A program made the position numbers and the translations under genes. From Flavobacteriaceae bacterium (GTDB taxonomy: Bacteria; Bacteroidota; Bacteroidia; Flavobacteriales; Flavobacteriaceae): 64,000 bases of DNA. Below the pieces are notes generated by a model. That model saw only the letters and a list, made by a program, of their open reading frames with translations, had not been told where the DNA came from and did not search any database. The stretch lies in NCBI GenBank assembly GCA_018669795.1, contig JABHSQ010000008.1, positions 62,001-126,000 of the forward strand, given 5' to 3'. Positions 18,832 to 29,227 of the stretch are shown here, piece by piece (the first letter of the stretch is position 1; each line of letters opens with the position of its first letter).

Positions 18832-19896
18832 TTATATTTTATTAATTCTATTTAGTAAATAAAAATCTGCCAATACCAATGCAGCCATAGCTTCCACTAT
18901 AGGAACTGCTCTAGGCACTACACAAGGGTCATGCCTTCCTTTTCCTTGCATATCAACTATATTTCCTTGTGTATCTAGGGCTTTTTGCTTTTTAATTAGC
19001 GTTGCAACGGGCTTAAAAGCTACTCTAAAATAAATATCCATACCATTGCTAATACCACCTTGAATTCCACCCGAAAGATTGGTTTTTGTAGTCCTATCTT
19101 TATTAAAAAGGTCATTATGCTCACTTCCTTTCATGGTTGTCGAACAAAATCCAGCTCCATATTCAAATCCTTTTACAGCATTGATAGACAACATTGCTTT
19201 TCCTAATTGTGCATGAAGCTTATCAAATACTGGTTCTCCTAAACCAATTGGAACATTTTGTAAAACACACATTACTGTGCCACCAATAGTGTCACCTTCT
19301 TTTTTAATTTCTTTAATTTTAGAAATCATTTTATGAGCAACTTCTTCATCTGGACAACGAACGACATTATTTTCAATGGTACTGAAATCTAATTCTTGAT
19401 ATGGCTTATCTATTCGAATAGCTCCTACTGAAGATACAAAAGCATTTATTTTAATACCATTTAAAAGCTGCTTGGCAATACTACCAGCAGCAACTCTACA
19501 AGCAGTTTCTCTTGCAGAAGTTCTTCCACCTCCTCGATAGTCGCGATGTCCATATTTTTGATCGTAAGTAAAATCAGCATGAGACGGTCTATAAACATTT
19601 TTTATGTGTGAATAATCTTTAGATTTTTGATTGGTATTTTCAATAATAAAACCAATAGAAGTTCCCGTCGTTTTACCTTCAAATATTCCTGATAAAAATT
19701 TTACCTGGTCTGGTTCTTTACGTTGAGTTGTTATTTTTGATTGCCCGGGTTTTCTGCGAGCCATATCTATTGCTATTACATCAAAATCAATCTCCAAACC
19801 AGCTGGACAACCATCGATAATTCCGCCAATAGCTTCACCGTGTGATTCGCCAAAAGTTGTAAGTTTAAAAATATTTCCAAAGGTATTTCCCGCCAT
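18832..19896 (-). CDS. aroC: Chorismate synthase
   Basis: 354 residues. It holds the three conserved blocks: [11 protein letters not shown] (15-25), [11 protein letters not shown] and [17 protein letters not shown] near the C-terminus. It converts 5-enolpyruvylshikimate 3-phosphate to chorismate with reduced FMN, the last common step to the aromatic amino acids. A good promoter lies 14 bases upstream of the ATG. aroB is about 39 kb away, so the pathway is not an operon here. Confidence 0.98.
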   Translation of the reverse strand: MAGNTFGNIFKLTTFGESHGEAIGGIIDGCPAGLEIDFDVIAIDMARRKPGQSKITTQRKEPDQVKFLSGIFEGKTTGTSIGFIIENTNQKSKDYSHIKNVYRPSHADFTYDQKYGHRDYRGGGRTSARETACRVAAGSIAKQLLNGIKINAFVSSVGAIRIDKPYQELDFSTIENNVVRCPDEEVAHKMISKIKEIKKEGDTIGGTVMCVLQNVPIGLGEPVFDKLHAQLGKAMLSINAVKGFEYGAGFCSTTMKGSEHNDLFNKDRTTKTNLSGGIQGGISNGMDIYFRVAFKPVATLIKKQKALDTQGNIVDMQGKGRHDPCVVPRAVPIVEAMAALVLADFYLLNRINKI

Positions 19897-19910
19897 CTAT
19901 GTATTTTTAA

Positions 19911-19941
19911 CAAATGTATATTTTAATATTGCAATATCCAA
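19911..19941 (-). promoter_or_regulatory. Flavobacterial promoter for aroC
   Basis: On the minus strand, TTG (19941-19939), a 20-base spacer and TACATTTG (19918-19911) match the Bacteroidota -33 TTG / -7 TAnnTTTG promoter with proper spacing. The box ends 14 bases before the aroC ATG, giving a short leader. Confidence 0.65.
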
Positions 19942-19988
19942 AAGAGACCTGTAATTGTTAAGTTTAAAATGAATACATAAAGGATAAA

Positions 19989-22907
19989 CTACATTAATGC
20001 TTTTCTTAAAATAGTAACTGGGTGAAAAGCTTCTTTCTTAGTACCATCTTTAATCTGATGCCTACAACTGGTTCCATTAGCCGAAATTATAGTTTCATTT
20101 TCAAATTTTCTAATAGCTGGAAAAAGCTTTAATTCTCCAATTTGCATAGAAACTTCATACGTGTCTTTTTCAAATCCAAAACTTCCTGCCATACCGCAAC
20201 ATCCCGAAGTAATAATAGTTGGTTTGTAGTTTAAAGGAAGATTTAAAATATCAAAAGTTACTTTTTGATTACTCAATGCCTTTTGATGGCAATGATTATG
20301 GATTTTAATTACTTTTTTTTCTGAAGAAAATTGAGAAGATTTAATATTACCCAATTGGATTTCAGAAGCAATAAATTCTTCAATTATAAAGCATTGCTTT
20401 GATATTTTACTAGCAATTTTATGGTCTTTTGCCAATCGAAGATACTCATCTCTAAATCCTAAGATTGAAGATGGTTCTATACCTAAAATTGGTATAGAAG
20501 CTGAAATATTTTCATGCAAGTAAGCAATATTTTTATTTATTATGGATTGCGCTTCTTTGAGGAAGCCCTTGGATAATAATGCCCTTGCACTGTCCAAATG
20601 ATCTATAATAATTACTTTATAATTTAACTTTTTAAGCAAATAAAATGCATCTCTAGCGATTGGAGCATCTAAAAAATTACTAAACTCATCCACAAATAAA
20701 ACTACTTCTTTAATAAATGTATTGTTTTGACATACTGCATCTTGCGTTATTTTACTGAAAGGCTTAGATGAAATTATAGGGAGACTTCTTTTAGGTGCTA
20801 TACCCGAAATATTCTTAATAATTGCTCCTGTCATCTTGTTTGTAAAAACAGTATTTGACACTCTTGGAAACTTAGCAGCAATACTGTTATAATAACTACT
20901 TTTTCCAAATAAAATATCTGAAAATTTTCTTTTATTAGATCTATGATATTGGTATAGGAATTCTGCTTTTGCAGTAGCAATATCAACATTACTTGGACAC
21001 TCAGAACCACAAGCTTTACAACTCAAACATAAATCAAACGCCTCTTTTAATTCTTGTGAATCAAACCTATTTAAAGAATCATTATTGGTTAAAACTTCAC
21101 GAAGGACATTTGCCCTTCCTCGTGTAGTATGCAATTCATTTTTTGTAGCTTGATAACTTGGGCACATTACTCCATTTGAATGTTCTGTTTTTCTACAATC
21201 TCCACTCCCATTGCACTTTTCCGACATTCTGAGAATTCCTTCAGAATCTTTAAAGTTAATTAATGTATCAATTATAGGTTCATTTCTTTCTTCTTTATAA
21301 CGCAACGATTTATCCATTGGAAAAGCATCAATTATCTTTCCTGGATTAAAAATATTATTGGGATCAAATGTATTTTTAATTCGCTTTAACAGTTCATAGT
21401 TTATGTTTCCAATCATTAGCGGTAAAAACTCTCCTCTTACAATACCGTCGCCATGTTCTCCAGAAAATGAACCTCTATATTTTTTAACTAATTTTGCAAC
21501 TTCTGTAGTAATCTCCCTAAAATATTGAATTCCTTCCCTTTCCTTTAAATTTAAAATAGGTCTTAAGTGTAACTCTCCAGCTCCAGCATGTGCATAATAA
21601 ACTGCTTTTTGATTAAATTTATTCATCAGTGCTGCAAATTCACGTATGTAATTTGGTAAATCAATAAGTGATACAGCAGTATCTTCAATACAGGCAACTG
21701 CTTTATGATCACCTACCATATTACCTAATAATCCTAGTCCTGCCTTGCGAAGTTCTAATGCATTGTTAATTTCATTTCCTTTTAAAGTTGGATATGCATA
21801 ACTTAATTTTGAATTCTTTAATGAAATTAATAATTCGTCAACTTGCGCTTTTAAATCATTTTTTTCATCTGCTTTAAGTTCTAGAAGTAGCAATGCTTTT
21901 GGAGTTCCTTCAACAAATTTTCTATATTCATTATAAACCACATTCTTTTTCGTGCATTCCAGAATAATATCATCCATCATCTCACAGGTATGAAGGTTAT
22001 GACTCATTACTGTTGAAACATCGTTTAAACAATTTTCTAAGCTTGAGTAATGTGAAACTACCATAGCAGTTTTTAGCGGTGGCAAATCATCTAGTTGAAG
22101 AGTTATTTCAGTCGTAAAAGCTAAGGTGCCTTCACTTCCACATAATAATGCGGCTAAATTAATTGGCTTGTCTGAATCACTAAAAATCTGTGTTTTAATC
22201 AATTCATCCAATGCATATCCAGTATTTCTACGATGAATTTCTGGTTTGGGGAAATTATTAATTATTTCTAACTGAGCTTCTTCGCTTTTTAACTCCTTAT
22301 AAATTGAATTATAAATAATTCCTTCTAAAGATTTTAATTTCTTTTTTTCTTCGAAAGTCTCTTTATTTAAGGTTTTAAACGTTGCTTCATCGCCATTGGA
22401 TAAAATAGTTTTAAGTTCTACAACTTTATCTCTTGTAACTCCATATTGAATAGAAGTTGTTCCACTTGAGTTATTTCCTACCATACCTCCAATCATACAT
22501 CGGTTTGATGTTGAGGTATTGGGTCCGAAAAAAAGCCCGAATGGCTTTAGATAGTCATTTAATTCATCTCGGATAACACCTGGCTGAAGGCGTATCGTTT
22601 TATTATGTTTATCTAATGAGATTATTTTTGTAAAATATTTCGATACATCCACAATAATTCCATCACCTACACATTGTCCTGCTAATGAAGTTCCTGCGGT
22701 ACGCGGTATTAAAGAAGTATGGTGTTTAGTTGCAAAGTCAATTAACTGTTTGATGCCATTAATAGTTTTTGGAAAAGCGACTGCCAAAGGTAGCTTTCGG
22801 TAGACCGAAGCATCGGTAGCATATAAATATTGATGCAGTTTACTGAAGTAAAATTCACCTTCAAAAATTGATTTAAAATATGCTAATTGTTCTTTCATTA
22901 AGTGCAT
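19989..22907 (-). CDS. FAD-binding and 4Fe-4S dehydrogenase (YdiJ / D-2-hydroxyacid type)
   Basis: 972 residues in one chain. A PCMH-type FAD domain (about 1-270; RTAGTSLAGQC, MIGGMVGNNSSG) and an FAD-oxidase C-terminal domain (to about 540; HGDGIVRGEF) are followed by a 4Fe-4S region (CNGSGDCRK, GVMCPSY, CLSCKACGSECP). Two CCG-type half domains follow, with HNHCHQKAL and SGCCGMAGSFG. This fuses what are GlcD- and GlcF-like subunits elsewhere. Related proteins oxidise D-2-hydroxyglutarate or D-lactate and pass electrons to quinone. ATG at 22907, with a second at 22898. Confidence 0.9.
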   Translation of the reverse strand: MHLMKEQLAYFKSIFEGEFYFSKLHQYLYATDASVYRKLPLAVAFPKTINGIKQLIDFATKHHTSLIPRTAGTSLAGQCVGDGIIVDVSKYFTKIISLDKHNKTIRLQPGVIRDELNDYLKPFGLFFGPNTSTSNRCMIGGMVGNNSSGTTSIQYGVTRDKVVELKTILSNGDEATFKTLNKETFEEKKKLKSLEGIIYNSIYKELKSEEAQLEIINNFPKPEIHRRNTGYALDELIKTQIFSDSDKPINLAALLCGSEGTLAFTTEITLQLDDLPPLKTAMVVSHYSSLENCLNDVSTVMSHNLHTCEMMDDIILECTKKNVVYNEYRKFVEGTPKALLLLELKADEKNDLKAQVDELLISLKNSKLSYAYPTLKGNEINNALELRKAGLGLLGNMVGDHKAVACIEDTAVSLIDLPNYIREFAALMNKFNQKAVYYAHAGAGELHLRPILNLKEREGIQYFREITTEVAKLVKKYRGSFSGEHGDGIVRGEFLPLMIGNINYELLKRIKNTFDPNNIFNPGKIIDAFPMDKSLRYKEERNEPIIDTLINFKDSEGILRMSEKCNGSGDCRKTEHSNGVMCPSYQATKNELHTTRGRANVLREVLTNNDSLNRFDSQELKEAFDLCLSCKACGSECPSNVDIATAKAEFLYQYHRSNKRKFSDILFGKSSYYNSIAAKFPRVSNTVFTNKMTGAIIKNISGIAPKRSLPIISSKPFSKITQDAVCQNNTFIKEVVLFVDEFSNFLDAPIARDAFYLLKKLNYKVIIIDHLDSARALLSKGFLKEAQSIINKNIAYLHENISASIPILGIEPSSILGFRDEYLRLAKDHKIASKISKQCFIIEEFIASEIQLGNIKSSQFSSEKKVIKIHNHCHQKALSNQKVTFDILNLPLNYKPTIITSGCCGMAGSFGFEKDTYEVSMQIGELKLFPAIRKFENETIISANGTSCRHQIKDGTKKEAFHPVTILRKALM

Positions 22908-22993
22908 AAAAGTATTAAAATTCTATCGAGTTTTATGCTTTTATAATTAATTTAAAAAAACAACTTAAAATGAATTACTAAAATGTATGTCAT

Positions 22994-23028
22994 AAAAAAA
23001 GCCTACATCTGAAGATATAGGCTTTTTT
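22994..23028 (-). terminator. Intrinsic terminator after the beta-barrel protein gene
   Basis: GCCTACATC (23001-23009) and GATATAGGC (23014-23022) form a 9-pair stem with one G-U pair and a short loop, flanked by A7 and T6 runs. Read on the minus strand it ends in T7 and lies about 70 bases after the beta-barrel gene stop. Confidence 0.8.
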
Positions 23029-23096
23029 ATTTATTAATAGTACTAAAAAGTATCATTTACTATAAAAATGAATAGCAAAAAGAATTCAAGTAATTA

Positions 23097-23912
23097 CTAT
23101 TGCAGTTTGTATGCGTAACCTAATGATAAAATAACTCCTCCAATATTACTCTCACCATATTCATCTTTAATTTGAATAGAATTAATACCGTAAGATGCTC
23201 TTGCGTCAACAAATAATTGACCCATATCACCAATATTTTTACTAATCCCTATCGCAAAAGTTCCTCCAAAATTAACAGTTTTTAAATCATCCTTTATATT
23301 TGTTTTAGCGTCGAGTGATACAGCATCAGATATTGGCATTGTACCTTCACTGTCTAAATAAAATGGACTTGTACCACTAGTTACTTGTGTTGCTTTTAAT
23401 AAGATTCCAACATAAGGACCTATAGCTGCAGAAAACCTTAAATTATCTCCCCAACCAAATTTAATCAATGCAGGTACTTCTAAATATTGCAAATCTGATT
23501 CACTATCAAAAGTAGCATACAAAGGGTTTGCATTTGTGATCAGCGGTAATCCTGTAAAAGGGTAAAAACTATTTAATGTTTCGCTTAATTCATTTGCTGT
23601 AACTGGTTGCAAACCATTTCTCTCGCCTCCACGATGTGTATAATTTAATTCAGTTTGCATAGAAATAAGCGCTGTTAACTTAAACTCAAAAGTTAAACCA
23701 AAATCAATACCACTTATCGATTCATAATCATCTGTAAAAATATTTTCGGTACTACTGGTTAAACTTCCTAGACTGTAACCTACTTTCCCACCTATTTTAA
23801 TTTCAGTTTTTGTAGTTTCAGTATCAGACTCTGCAGTATTATCTTGTGCAAAGCTAGATATACTAGCTCCTATTATGAATAAGTACAATAAGTTCTTTTT
23901 AATTAATGTCAT
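23097..23912 (-). CDS. Outer-membrane beta-barrel protein (PorT-like family)
   Basis: 271 residues: a signal peptide (about 1-22, cut near SFA/QD), a short acidic linker, then alternating hydrophobic strands from KIGGKVGYSLGSL to the end. It finishes in SLGYAYKLQ, an aromatic-rich C-terminal strand. Strand patterns such as LISMQTELNYTHRGGE and FGGTFAIGISKNIG fit the porin-family outer-membrane beta-barrel domain of Bacteroidota. The function is unknown. It is monocistronic with its own terminator. Confidence 0.8.
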   Translation of the reverse strand: MTLIKKNLLYLFIIGASISSFAQDNTAESDTETTKTEIKIGGKVGYSLGSLTSSTENIFTDDYESISGIDFGLTFEFKLTALISMQTELNYTHRGGERNGLQPVTANELSETLNSFYPFTGLPLITNANPLYATFDSESDLQYLEVPALIKFGWGDNLRFSAAIGPYVGILLKATQVTSGTSPFYLDSEGTMPISDAVSLDAKTNIKDDLKTVNFGGTFAIGISKNIGDMGQLFVDARASYGINSIQIKDEYGESNIGGVILSLGYAYKLQ

Positions 23913-24130
23913 AATGTTGTTTTAAATTTATTTAAAATCGAATGTACTAATTTTTTATAATATAGGTAACGGATAATCTACTTTTAATAAAAAAAAACTG
24001 ATGTAAAAAAAATACTAACGACTCTATAGCCTTAAAAGTCAGAACAATATATATATATTGATTGTAAAAAATTGCTATTTATTTATTAGTATATTATATT
24101 TTTTTTAAATAAAACGCTTCTAATTTAATT

Positions 24131-25129
24131 TTAACTAATCTTTAAAATCAATTTACCTTTTTTATCACCTGAAAATAATCGTAAAAATGTTTCATAAAAG
24201 TTTTCAATTCCTTCATAAATATCTTCGCGACTTTTTATTTTTCCTTGCATCATCCACATAGCCATTTCTTTTGCTGCGAATTCATATTCACTTGCATAAT
24301 CCAAAACGACCATACCTTGCATAGTTGCTCTATTTACTAATAAAGACAAGTAATTTTTTGGAGCTACAATATCGTTTTTATTATTGTATTGAGAAATTGC
24401 TCCACAAATGACTACACGAGCATTTAATCGTAATTTAGTTAATGCTGCATCCAATATTTCTCCTCCTACATTATCAAAATACACATCAATACCCTTAGGG
24501 CATTTCTTATCAAGAGCTTCTATTAAATTTTCCGACTTATAATCAATGGCTTCATCAAATCCCAAATCGTTCAATAAGTAATCACATTTTTCTTTTCCAC
24601 CTGCAATTCCTATGACAATACATCCCTTTAATTTTGCAATTTGACCTACTAAACATCCAACTGCTCCAGCTGCTCCAGACACTAACACTGTATCCCCTTT
24701 TTTAATTTTACCAACCTGTAAGATACCGAAATAAGCAGTCATTCCGGGCATCCCTAATGCTCCTAGGTATTTTGGCATTGGAACTATAGAGTCATCTACT
24801 TTATAACAATTTTCTCCATTTGTAGTATAGTATTGTTGAACACCTCCCCAATCTACAATACAATCACCGACATTAAAATCTGGATGGTTATTAGCTTCAA
24901 TTACTTTACCGATACTTCCAGAACGCATCACTTCACCTATTTGAACTGGAGGTATATAAGATTTTCTATCCATCATCCAACCTCGCATTGCAGGATCTAA
25001 AGAAATATAATGATGTTGTATCAAGACTTCTCCATTTTTTGGCCTTATAATGGCGTTTTCCTCTAAATTCCAAGTGTTGCTTTCTGGCAATCCCTCTGGA
25101 CGTTTTACAAATATTAATTGTTTGTTCAT
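24131..25129 (-). CDS. Zinc-free NADP-dependent oxidoreductase (MDR superfamily, CurA/leukotriene-B4 reductase type)
   Basis: 332 residues. The N-terminal GroES-like domain lacks zinc ligands and has HYISLDPAMRGWM, typical of the subfamily. The Rossmann part has the nucleotide loop SGAAGAVGCLVGQIAKLKG, and VYFDNVGGEILDAAL follows. Enzymes of this group reduce C=C bonds of enones or curcumin-like compounds with NADPH. No neighbour points to a pathway; the 129-base region to the penicillin acylase gene is divergent. Confidence 0.9.
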   Translation of the reverse strand: MNKQLIFVKRPEGLPESNTWNLEENAIIRPKNGEVLIQHHYISLDPAMRGWMMDRKSYIPPVQIGEVMRSGSIGKVIEANNHPDFNVGDCIVDWGGVQQYYTTNGENCYKVDDSIVPMPKYLGALGMPGMTAYFGILQVGKIKKGDTVLVSGAAGAVGCLVGQIAKLKGCIVIGIAGGKEKCDYLLNDLGFDEAIDYKSENLIEALDKKCPKGIDVYFDNVGGEILDAALTKLRLNARVVICGAISQYNNKNDIVAPKNYLSLLVNRATMQGMVVLDYASEYEFAAKEMAMWMMQGKIKSREDIYEGIENFYETFLRLFSGDKKGKLILKIS

Positions 25130-25225
25130 GTTATAATTTTTATCGGGTTGAATTTAATGTAATTCATTTAATTTTCCATCAAATAATTACTAAATATAAA
25201 ATAATAAGGTTCAAAATTTTCAACT

Positions 25226-25233
25226 TATATTTG
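25226..25233 (+). promoter_or_regulatory. Possible -7 box TATATTTG for the penicillin acylase gene
   Basis: TATATTTG fits TAnnTTTG and ends 25 bases before the ATG at 25259. No TTG is at the proper -33 distance. Confidence 0.35.
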
Positions 25234-25258
25234 AATTATAAAACATCCTTCTTAACGT

Positions 25259-27646
25259 ATGCGAAATCTCAAAATATTATTAAAATTTTTCTTGATTGTA
25301 GTAATTTTAATAACCGTTTTTGGTTTTTGGTATTACCATCATTTAAAACCCAGTTATTCAGGTGAAATTTTATTAACTAGCATTGAAAAAGAAACCAAAG
25401 TATATTTTGATGATTTTGGAATCCCTCATATTTATGCCAACAGCCATAAAGATGCTATAACAACACTCGGATATGTTCAAGCTCAAGATCGGTTGTGGCA
25501 GTTGGAATTAATGAAAAGAATTGCACCTGGCCGACTGGCTGAATTATTTGGAAAAAACCTTATTGAAAACGATAAATTCTTCGCAAGCCTTGGTATTGAA
25601 GAATATTCTGAAAAATCTGTAGCTAATTTAGATCCTGATAGTGAAATTTATCTATTGATGAGTTCTTATCTAAAAGGTATTAATCAATTTATAGATGATG
25701 GCCCCACACCGATAGAACACATATTAATAGGTCTTAAAAAAGAGCATTTTGTAATGAAAGACATCTATAATGTATTGGGATATATGTCTTTTAGCTTTGC
25801 CATGGCACAAAAAACAGATCCACTAATGAGTTCCTTGCAGCATAAATTAGGCGAAGAATATTTAAAAGCATTAAATATTGATATCAATTCTGAAACATTA
25901 TTTATTAAAAATTCAAAAGAAGATATTGAAAGCTATAACAAAATGGTTTCAAATATAAATACCATCATGAACACCTCTCCCATCCCACCTTTTATAGGAA
26001 GTAACAGTTGGGTAATTAGCGGCGATAAAACAGAAAGTGGAAAAGTACTATTTGCAAACGATCCTCATATTGGTTTTTCACAACCTTCAATTTGGTTTGA
26101 AGCGCATATAGTAACTCCTAATCATGAGATTTATGGTTATTTTTTACCCTGTATACCTTTCCCTCTTTTAGGGCATAATAGAGAACATGCTTATGGGTTA
26201 ACTATGTTTGAAAATGATGATATTAATTTTTATAAGGAAAAGAATCACCCTACAGATTCCACTAAATATATGACTCCTACTGGTTATGATTCCTATATTT
26301 CAACATCAAAAACTATAAAAGTAAAAGATGAAGAGGAAATTGTTTTTAATTATAAAAGTAGTCGACATGGTCCAATAGTAAATGATGTTTTAGCTACCAT
26401 AAATGAAAGTTCACCTATTGCCTTATCTTGGATATTTACAAAGTTCGAGAATAAATTATTACAGGCCATTTACACGATGTCAATGGCAAATTCAAAAGAA
26501 GAATTTAAAATTGGGGCATCTATGATTCATGCTCCTGGTTTAAATGTAATGTATGGAGATTCTAAGGGAAATATTGCTTGGTGGGCTTCCGCAAAATTAT
26601 ACAAATTTTTACCTCATGTAAAAACTAAATTTGTAATGGATGGTGCTTCGGGTAAGGATGATATTATTGAATATTTAGATTTTTCACAAAATCCAATGGC
26701 CGAAAACCCTCCTTGGAATTATGTGTATTCAGCAAATAATCAGCCAGATAGTATTGCTGGAATGATATATCCTGGTTATTATTTACCTGAAGATAGAGCG
26801 AAAAGAATTGTAAGTTTATTAAAAGCAAAAAATAATTGGAATAAAAAATCTGCTAAAAAAATGATTAATGATGTCAAATCAACAGTATCAGTTGATATTA
26901 TAAAAGAGCTTATAAACAACATTAATTTCAATTCTTTTAATAATCAAGAACAAGTCGCTATTGAAAAATTAAAATTATGGGATGGATCTAATAACCTTGA
27001 CGAGGTAGCACCTACTATATATAATAAATTTATTTACAACTATTTAAAAAACACTTTTCAAGATGAAATGGGTAAAAAATTGTATCAACAATTTGAAGAA
27101 ACTCATATGATAAAAAGAGTTATTGCCGATCAAATGTTTAGCGATGAAATAATTTGGTGGGATGACATTAACACTCCAACTATTATAGAAACAAAAAATA
27201 ATATTCTTTCCAAGTCAATTACTGAAACTGTAGCAGATTTAAAGATGCAACTGGGAGAAGATATAAATTATTGGACTTGGGATAAGGTTCATATATTAGA
27301 ACATAACCATCCATTGGGATCTGTAGAATTTTTACGAAATTTTTTTAATGTAGGTCCTTTTTCAGTAAATGGTGCTTCTGAAGTAATTAATAATTTAGCG
27401 TATAAGAGAGATAAAACTGGAATTTATAATGTAAAAGCAGGCCCTTCTACAAGACGTATTATAGATTTTAATGACATCGAAAATAGCATAAGTATTCTTC
27501 CTACAGGACAATCTGGAAATCAATTTAGTAAACATTATAAGGATCAAGCAGAAATGTTTAATACTGGAAAGTTTAGAAAAATGAAAATGAATAAGGAGGA
27601 GATTATCAATACCTCTACGATAGTAAATTTTAAACCTAAATTTTAG
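25259..27646 (+). CDS. Penicillin acylase family N-terminal nucleophile hydrolase
   Basis: 795 residues with an N-terminal signal or membrane anchor (about 8-24). DDFGIPHIYA (51-60) and GYVQAQDRLWQLELMKR (71-87) mark the alpha chain. The precursor is expected to cut at Gly247/Ser248 in IGSNSWVISG, making Ser248 the beta-chain nucleophile; NDPHIGF follows as in the family. It cleaves amide bonds of acylated compounds such as beta-lactam side chains, N-acyl-homoserine lactones or peptides; which one is not visible. It should work in the periplasm. It is transcribed alone. Confidence 0.92.
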   Translation: MRNLKILLKFFLIVVILITVFGFWYYHHLKPSYSGEILLTSIEKETKVYFDDFGIPHIYANSHKDAITTLGYVQAQDRLWQLELMKRIAPGRLAELFGKNLIENDKFFASLGIEEYSEKSVANLDPDSEIYLLMSSYLKGINQFIDDGPTPIEHILIGLKKEHFVMKDIYNVLGYMSFSFAMAQKTDPLMSSLQHKLGEEYLKALNIDINSETLFIKNSKEDIESYNKMVSNINTIMNTSPIPPFIGSNSWVISGDKTESGKVLFANDPHIGFSQPSIWFEAHIVTPNHEIYGYFLPCIPFPLLGHNREHAYGLTMFENDDINFYKEKNHPTDSTKYMTPTGYDSYISTSKTIKVKDEEEIVFNYKSSRHGPIVNDVLATINESSPIALSWIFTKFENKLLQAIYTMSMANSKEEFKIGASMIHAPGLNVMYGDSKGNIAWWASAKLYKFLPHVKTKFVMDGASGKDDIIEYLDFSQNPMAENPPWNYVYSANNQPDSIAGMIYPGYYLPEDRAKRIVSLLKAKNNWNKKSAKKMINDVKSTVSVDIIKELINNINFNSFNNQEQVAIEKLKLWDGSNNLDEVAPTIYNKFIYNYLKNTFQDEMGKKLYQQFEETHMIKRVIADQMFSDEIIWWDDINTPTIIETKNNILSKSITETVADLKMQLGEDINYWTWDKVHILEHNHPLGSVEFLRNFFNVGPFSVNGASEVINNLAYKRDKTGIYNVKAGPSTRRIIDFNDIENSISILPTGQSGNQFSKHYKDQAEMFNTGKFRKMKMNKEEIINTSTIVNFKPKF

Positions 27647-27687
27647 TTAACTATTTTAAAAAGGTTTAAAATTAAAAACTATTTTTT

Positions 27688-27921
27688 TTATTTTTTTGGC
27701 ATAGGTCCACGAAGATGAATCACTAGACCGTTTAAAAAATTTCGAAGAATTTGATCCCCACATTCTACATATTTTGGATGTTTTTCATTTCTAAAAAAAG
27801 ACCCAATTTCACTTTTAGTCACTTTAAAATCAACCAAAGCTAAGATATTTACTATTTCTTCGTCTCTTAATTTTAGTGCTACTCTTAATTTTTTAAATAT
27901 ATCGTTATTGGATAGTGCCAT
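27688..27921 (-). CDS. DUF1456-family protein, single-repeat form
   Basis: 77 residues: NNDIFKKLRVALKLRDEEIVNIL, here split as NNDIFKKLRVAL and KLRDEEIVNIL, then KSEIGSFFRNEKHPKYVECGD. This is one DUF1456 unit; the E. coli homologue YehS (about 150 residues) has two. It lies 17 bases after the DEAD-box helicase stop on the same strand, so it is probably in the same transcript. Role unknown. Confidence 0.8.
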   Translation of the reverse strand: MALSNNDIFKKLRVALKLRDEEIVNILALVDFKVTKSEIGSFFRNEKHPKYVECGDQILRNFLNGLVIHLRGPMPKK

Positions 27922-27938
27922 TATAATTCTTATTAATT

Positions 27939-29057
27939 TTATAACATTTGTTCTTCAAACTTTATGCCTAAAGCTTTTTGGATTTCGTGAATTCGCTGCA
28001 ATTCACTTGGTAAAATTAAAGCCAAAGATATTCCTGTTTTTCCAGCTCTTGCTGTTCGTCCACTTCTGTGGGTATAGTATTCTAAATTTTCAGGCAATTG
28101 GTGATGCATTACAAACGCTAAGTTAGTTACATCAATACCCCTTGCAGATACATCGGTAGAAATTAAATACTGTAAAGTTCCTTTTTTAAACATTCTCATC
28201 ACTTTATCTCTATCTCTTTGCTGCATATCTCCTTCTAAAGCATCTACAGAAAAACCTTCTTCTTTAAGATCTTTGACTAATTTTTGAACCCCTAATTTTG
28301 TTCTACAAAAAATGATACCTCTTCCTTCATTAAATTTATCTAACAATTGAGATACAACTGTTGTTTTTTCTTTGATTGAAGTGATTAAATATTGATGACT
28401 GATATTGGCGTTTACAAGAGATTCTTTATTAACACTAACCTTCACTGCACTTGGCTCCATGTATTTTGAAATAATTCGTAGTATTTCATCTGGCATCGTT
28501 GCTGAAAATAACCAGGTATTTCGAGATCCACTTGTATAATTTAAAATAGCATCTAATTCTTTTTTAAACCCCATACTTAGCATTTCATCAGCTTCGTCTA
28601 GTACTACTGTTTTAATGCTTCTAAGGTTCACATTTCCTTTTTCAATTAAATCTATTAACCGGCCAGGAGTAGCGACAATAATATGGGTGGGTCTTTGTAG
28701 CCTTTGCATCTGCTTTTCAATTTTTTCACCTCCATATACAGCTTCCACGAAAATCTTTTCTTCATTAAATTTAGTAAACTTAAAAAGTTGTTTTTTTATT
28801 TGCTGAACCAATTCACGTGTTGGAGATAATATTAAAGCTTGCACTACTGCAGAATTAGTATCGATACTATTTAATACTGGCAGACCATAAGCAGCGGTTT
28901 TACCCGTACCAGTTTGAGCTAAACCTATATAATCTGTTTTAGTTTTTAGCAAAACCGGAATGGTTTTTTCCTGAATCTCAGTAGGAACTTTTATCTGAAG
29001 CTCTTTTAATGCTTTAATATAATTGCTATGAACCCCTAAACCTTTAAATGTTACCAT
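27939..29057 (-). CDS. DEAD-box RNA helicase
   Basis: 372 residues, a nearly minimal helicase core. It has the Q motif near LKELQIKVPTEIQ, motif I AQTGTGKT, PTRELV, TPGRLI, the VLDEADEM Walker B box, SATMP, ARGIDV and HRSGRTARAG. It lacks the long basic tail of many RhlE proteins. It should unwind RNA in ribosome assembly or decay, often with cold induction in this group. A DUF1456 gene follows. A TATCTTTG box lies upstream. Confidence 0.95.
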   Translation of the reverse strand: MVTFKGLGVHSNYIKALKELQIKVPTEIQEKTIPVLLKTKTDYIGLAQTGTGKTAAYGLPVLNSIDTNSAVVQALILSPTRELVQQIKKQLFKFTKFNEEKIFVEAVYGGEKIEKQMQRLQRPTHIIVATPGRLIDLIEKGNVNLRSIKTVVLDEADEMLSMGFKKELDAILNYTSGSRNTWLFSATMPDEILRIISKYMEPSAVKVSVNKESLVNANISHQYLITSIKEKTTVVSQLLDKFNEGRGIIFCRTKLGVQKLVKDLKEEGFSVDALEGDMQQRDRDKVMRMFKKGTLQYLISTDVSARGIDVTNLAFVMHHQLPENLEYYTHRSGRTARAGKTGISLALILPSELQRIHEIQKALGIKFEEQML

Positions 29058-29074
29058 ATTTTATTTTGAAGATG

Positions 29075-29082
29075 CAAAGATA
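29075..29082 (-). promoter_or_regulatory. Possible -7 box TATCTTTG for the DEAD-box helicase gene
   Basis: On the minus strand TATCTTTG fits TAnnTTTG, 17 bases before the ATG at 29057. No TTG at the -33 distance was found. Confidence 0.4.
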
Positions 29083-29227
29083 CGTATAGCAATACCAGTA
29101 TTTTATCTATTTGCTTTATTTATATGGCACCAATTTAACCATAAAATGTAACTGCTAAAAACAATACTTTATTCACAACTAAAATAGGTTTTGGGATGTA
29201 TAGAAAACTTAACAAGTTATAGATAAA

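Noticed and set aside
24045-24060. A 16-base palindrome of CA and AT repeats.
   Set aside because: It is low-complexity A+T sequence and needs no function to explain it.
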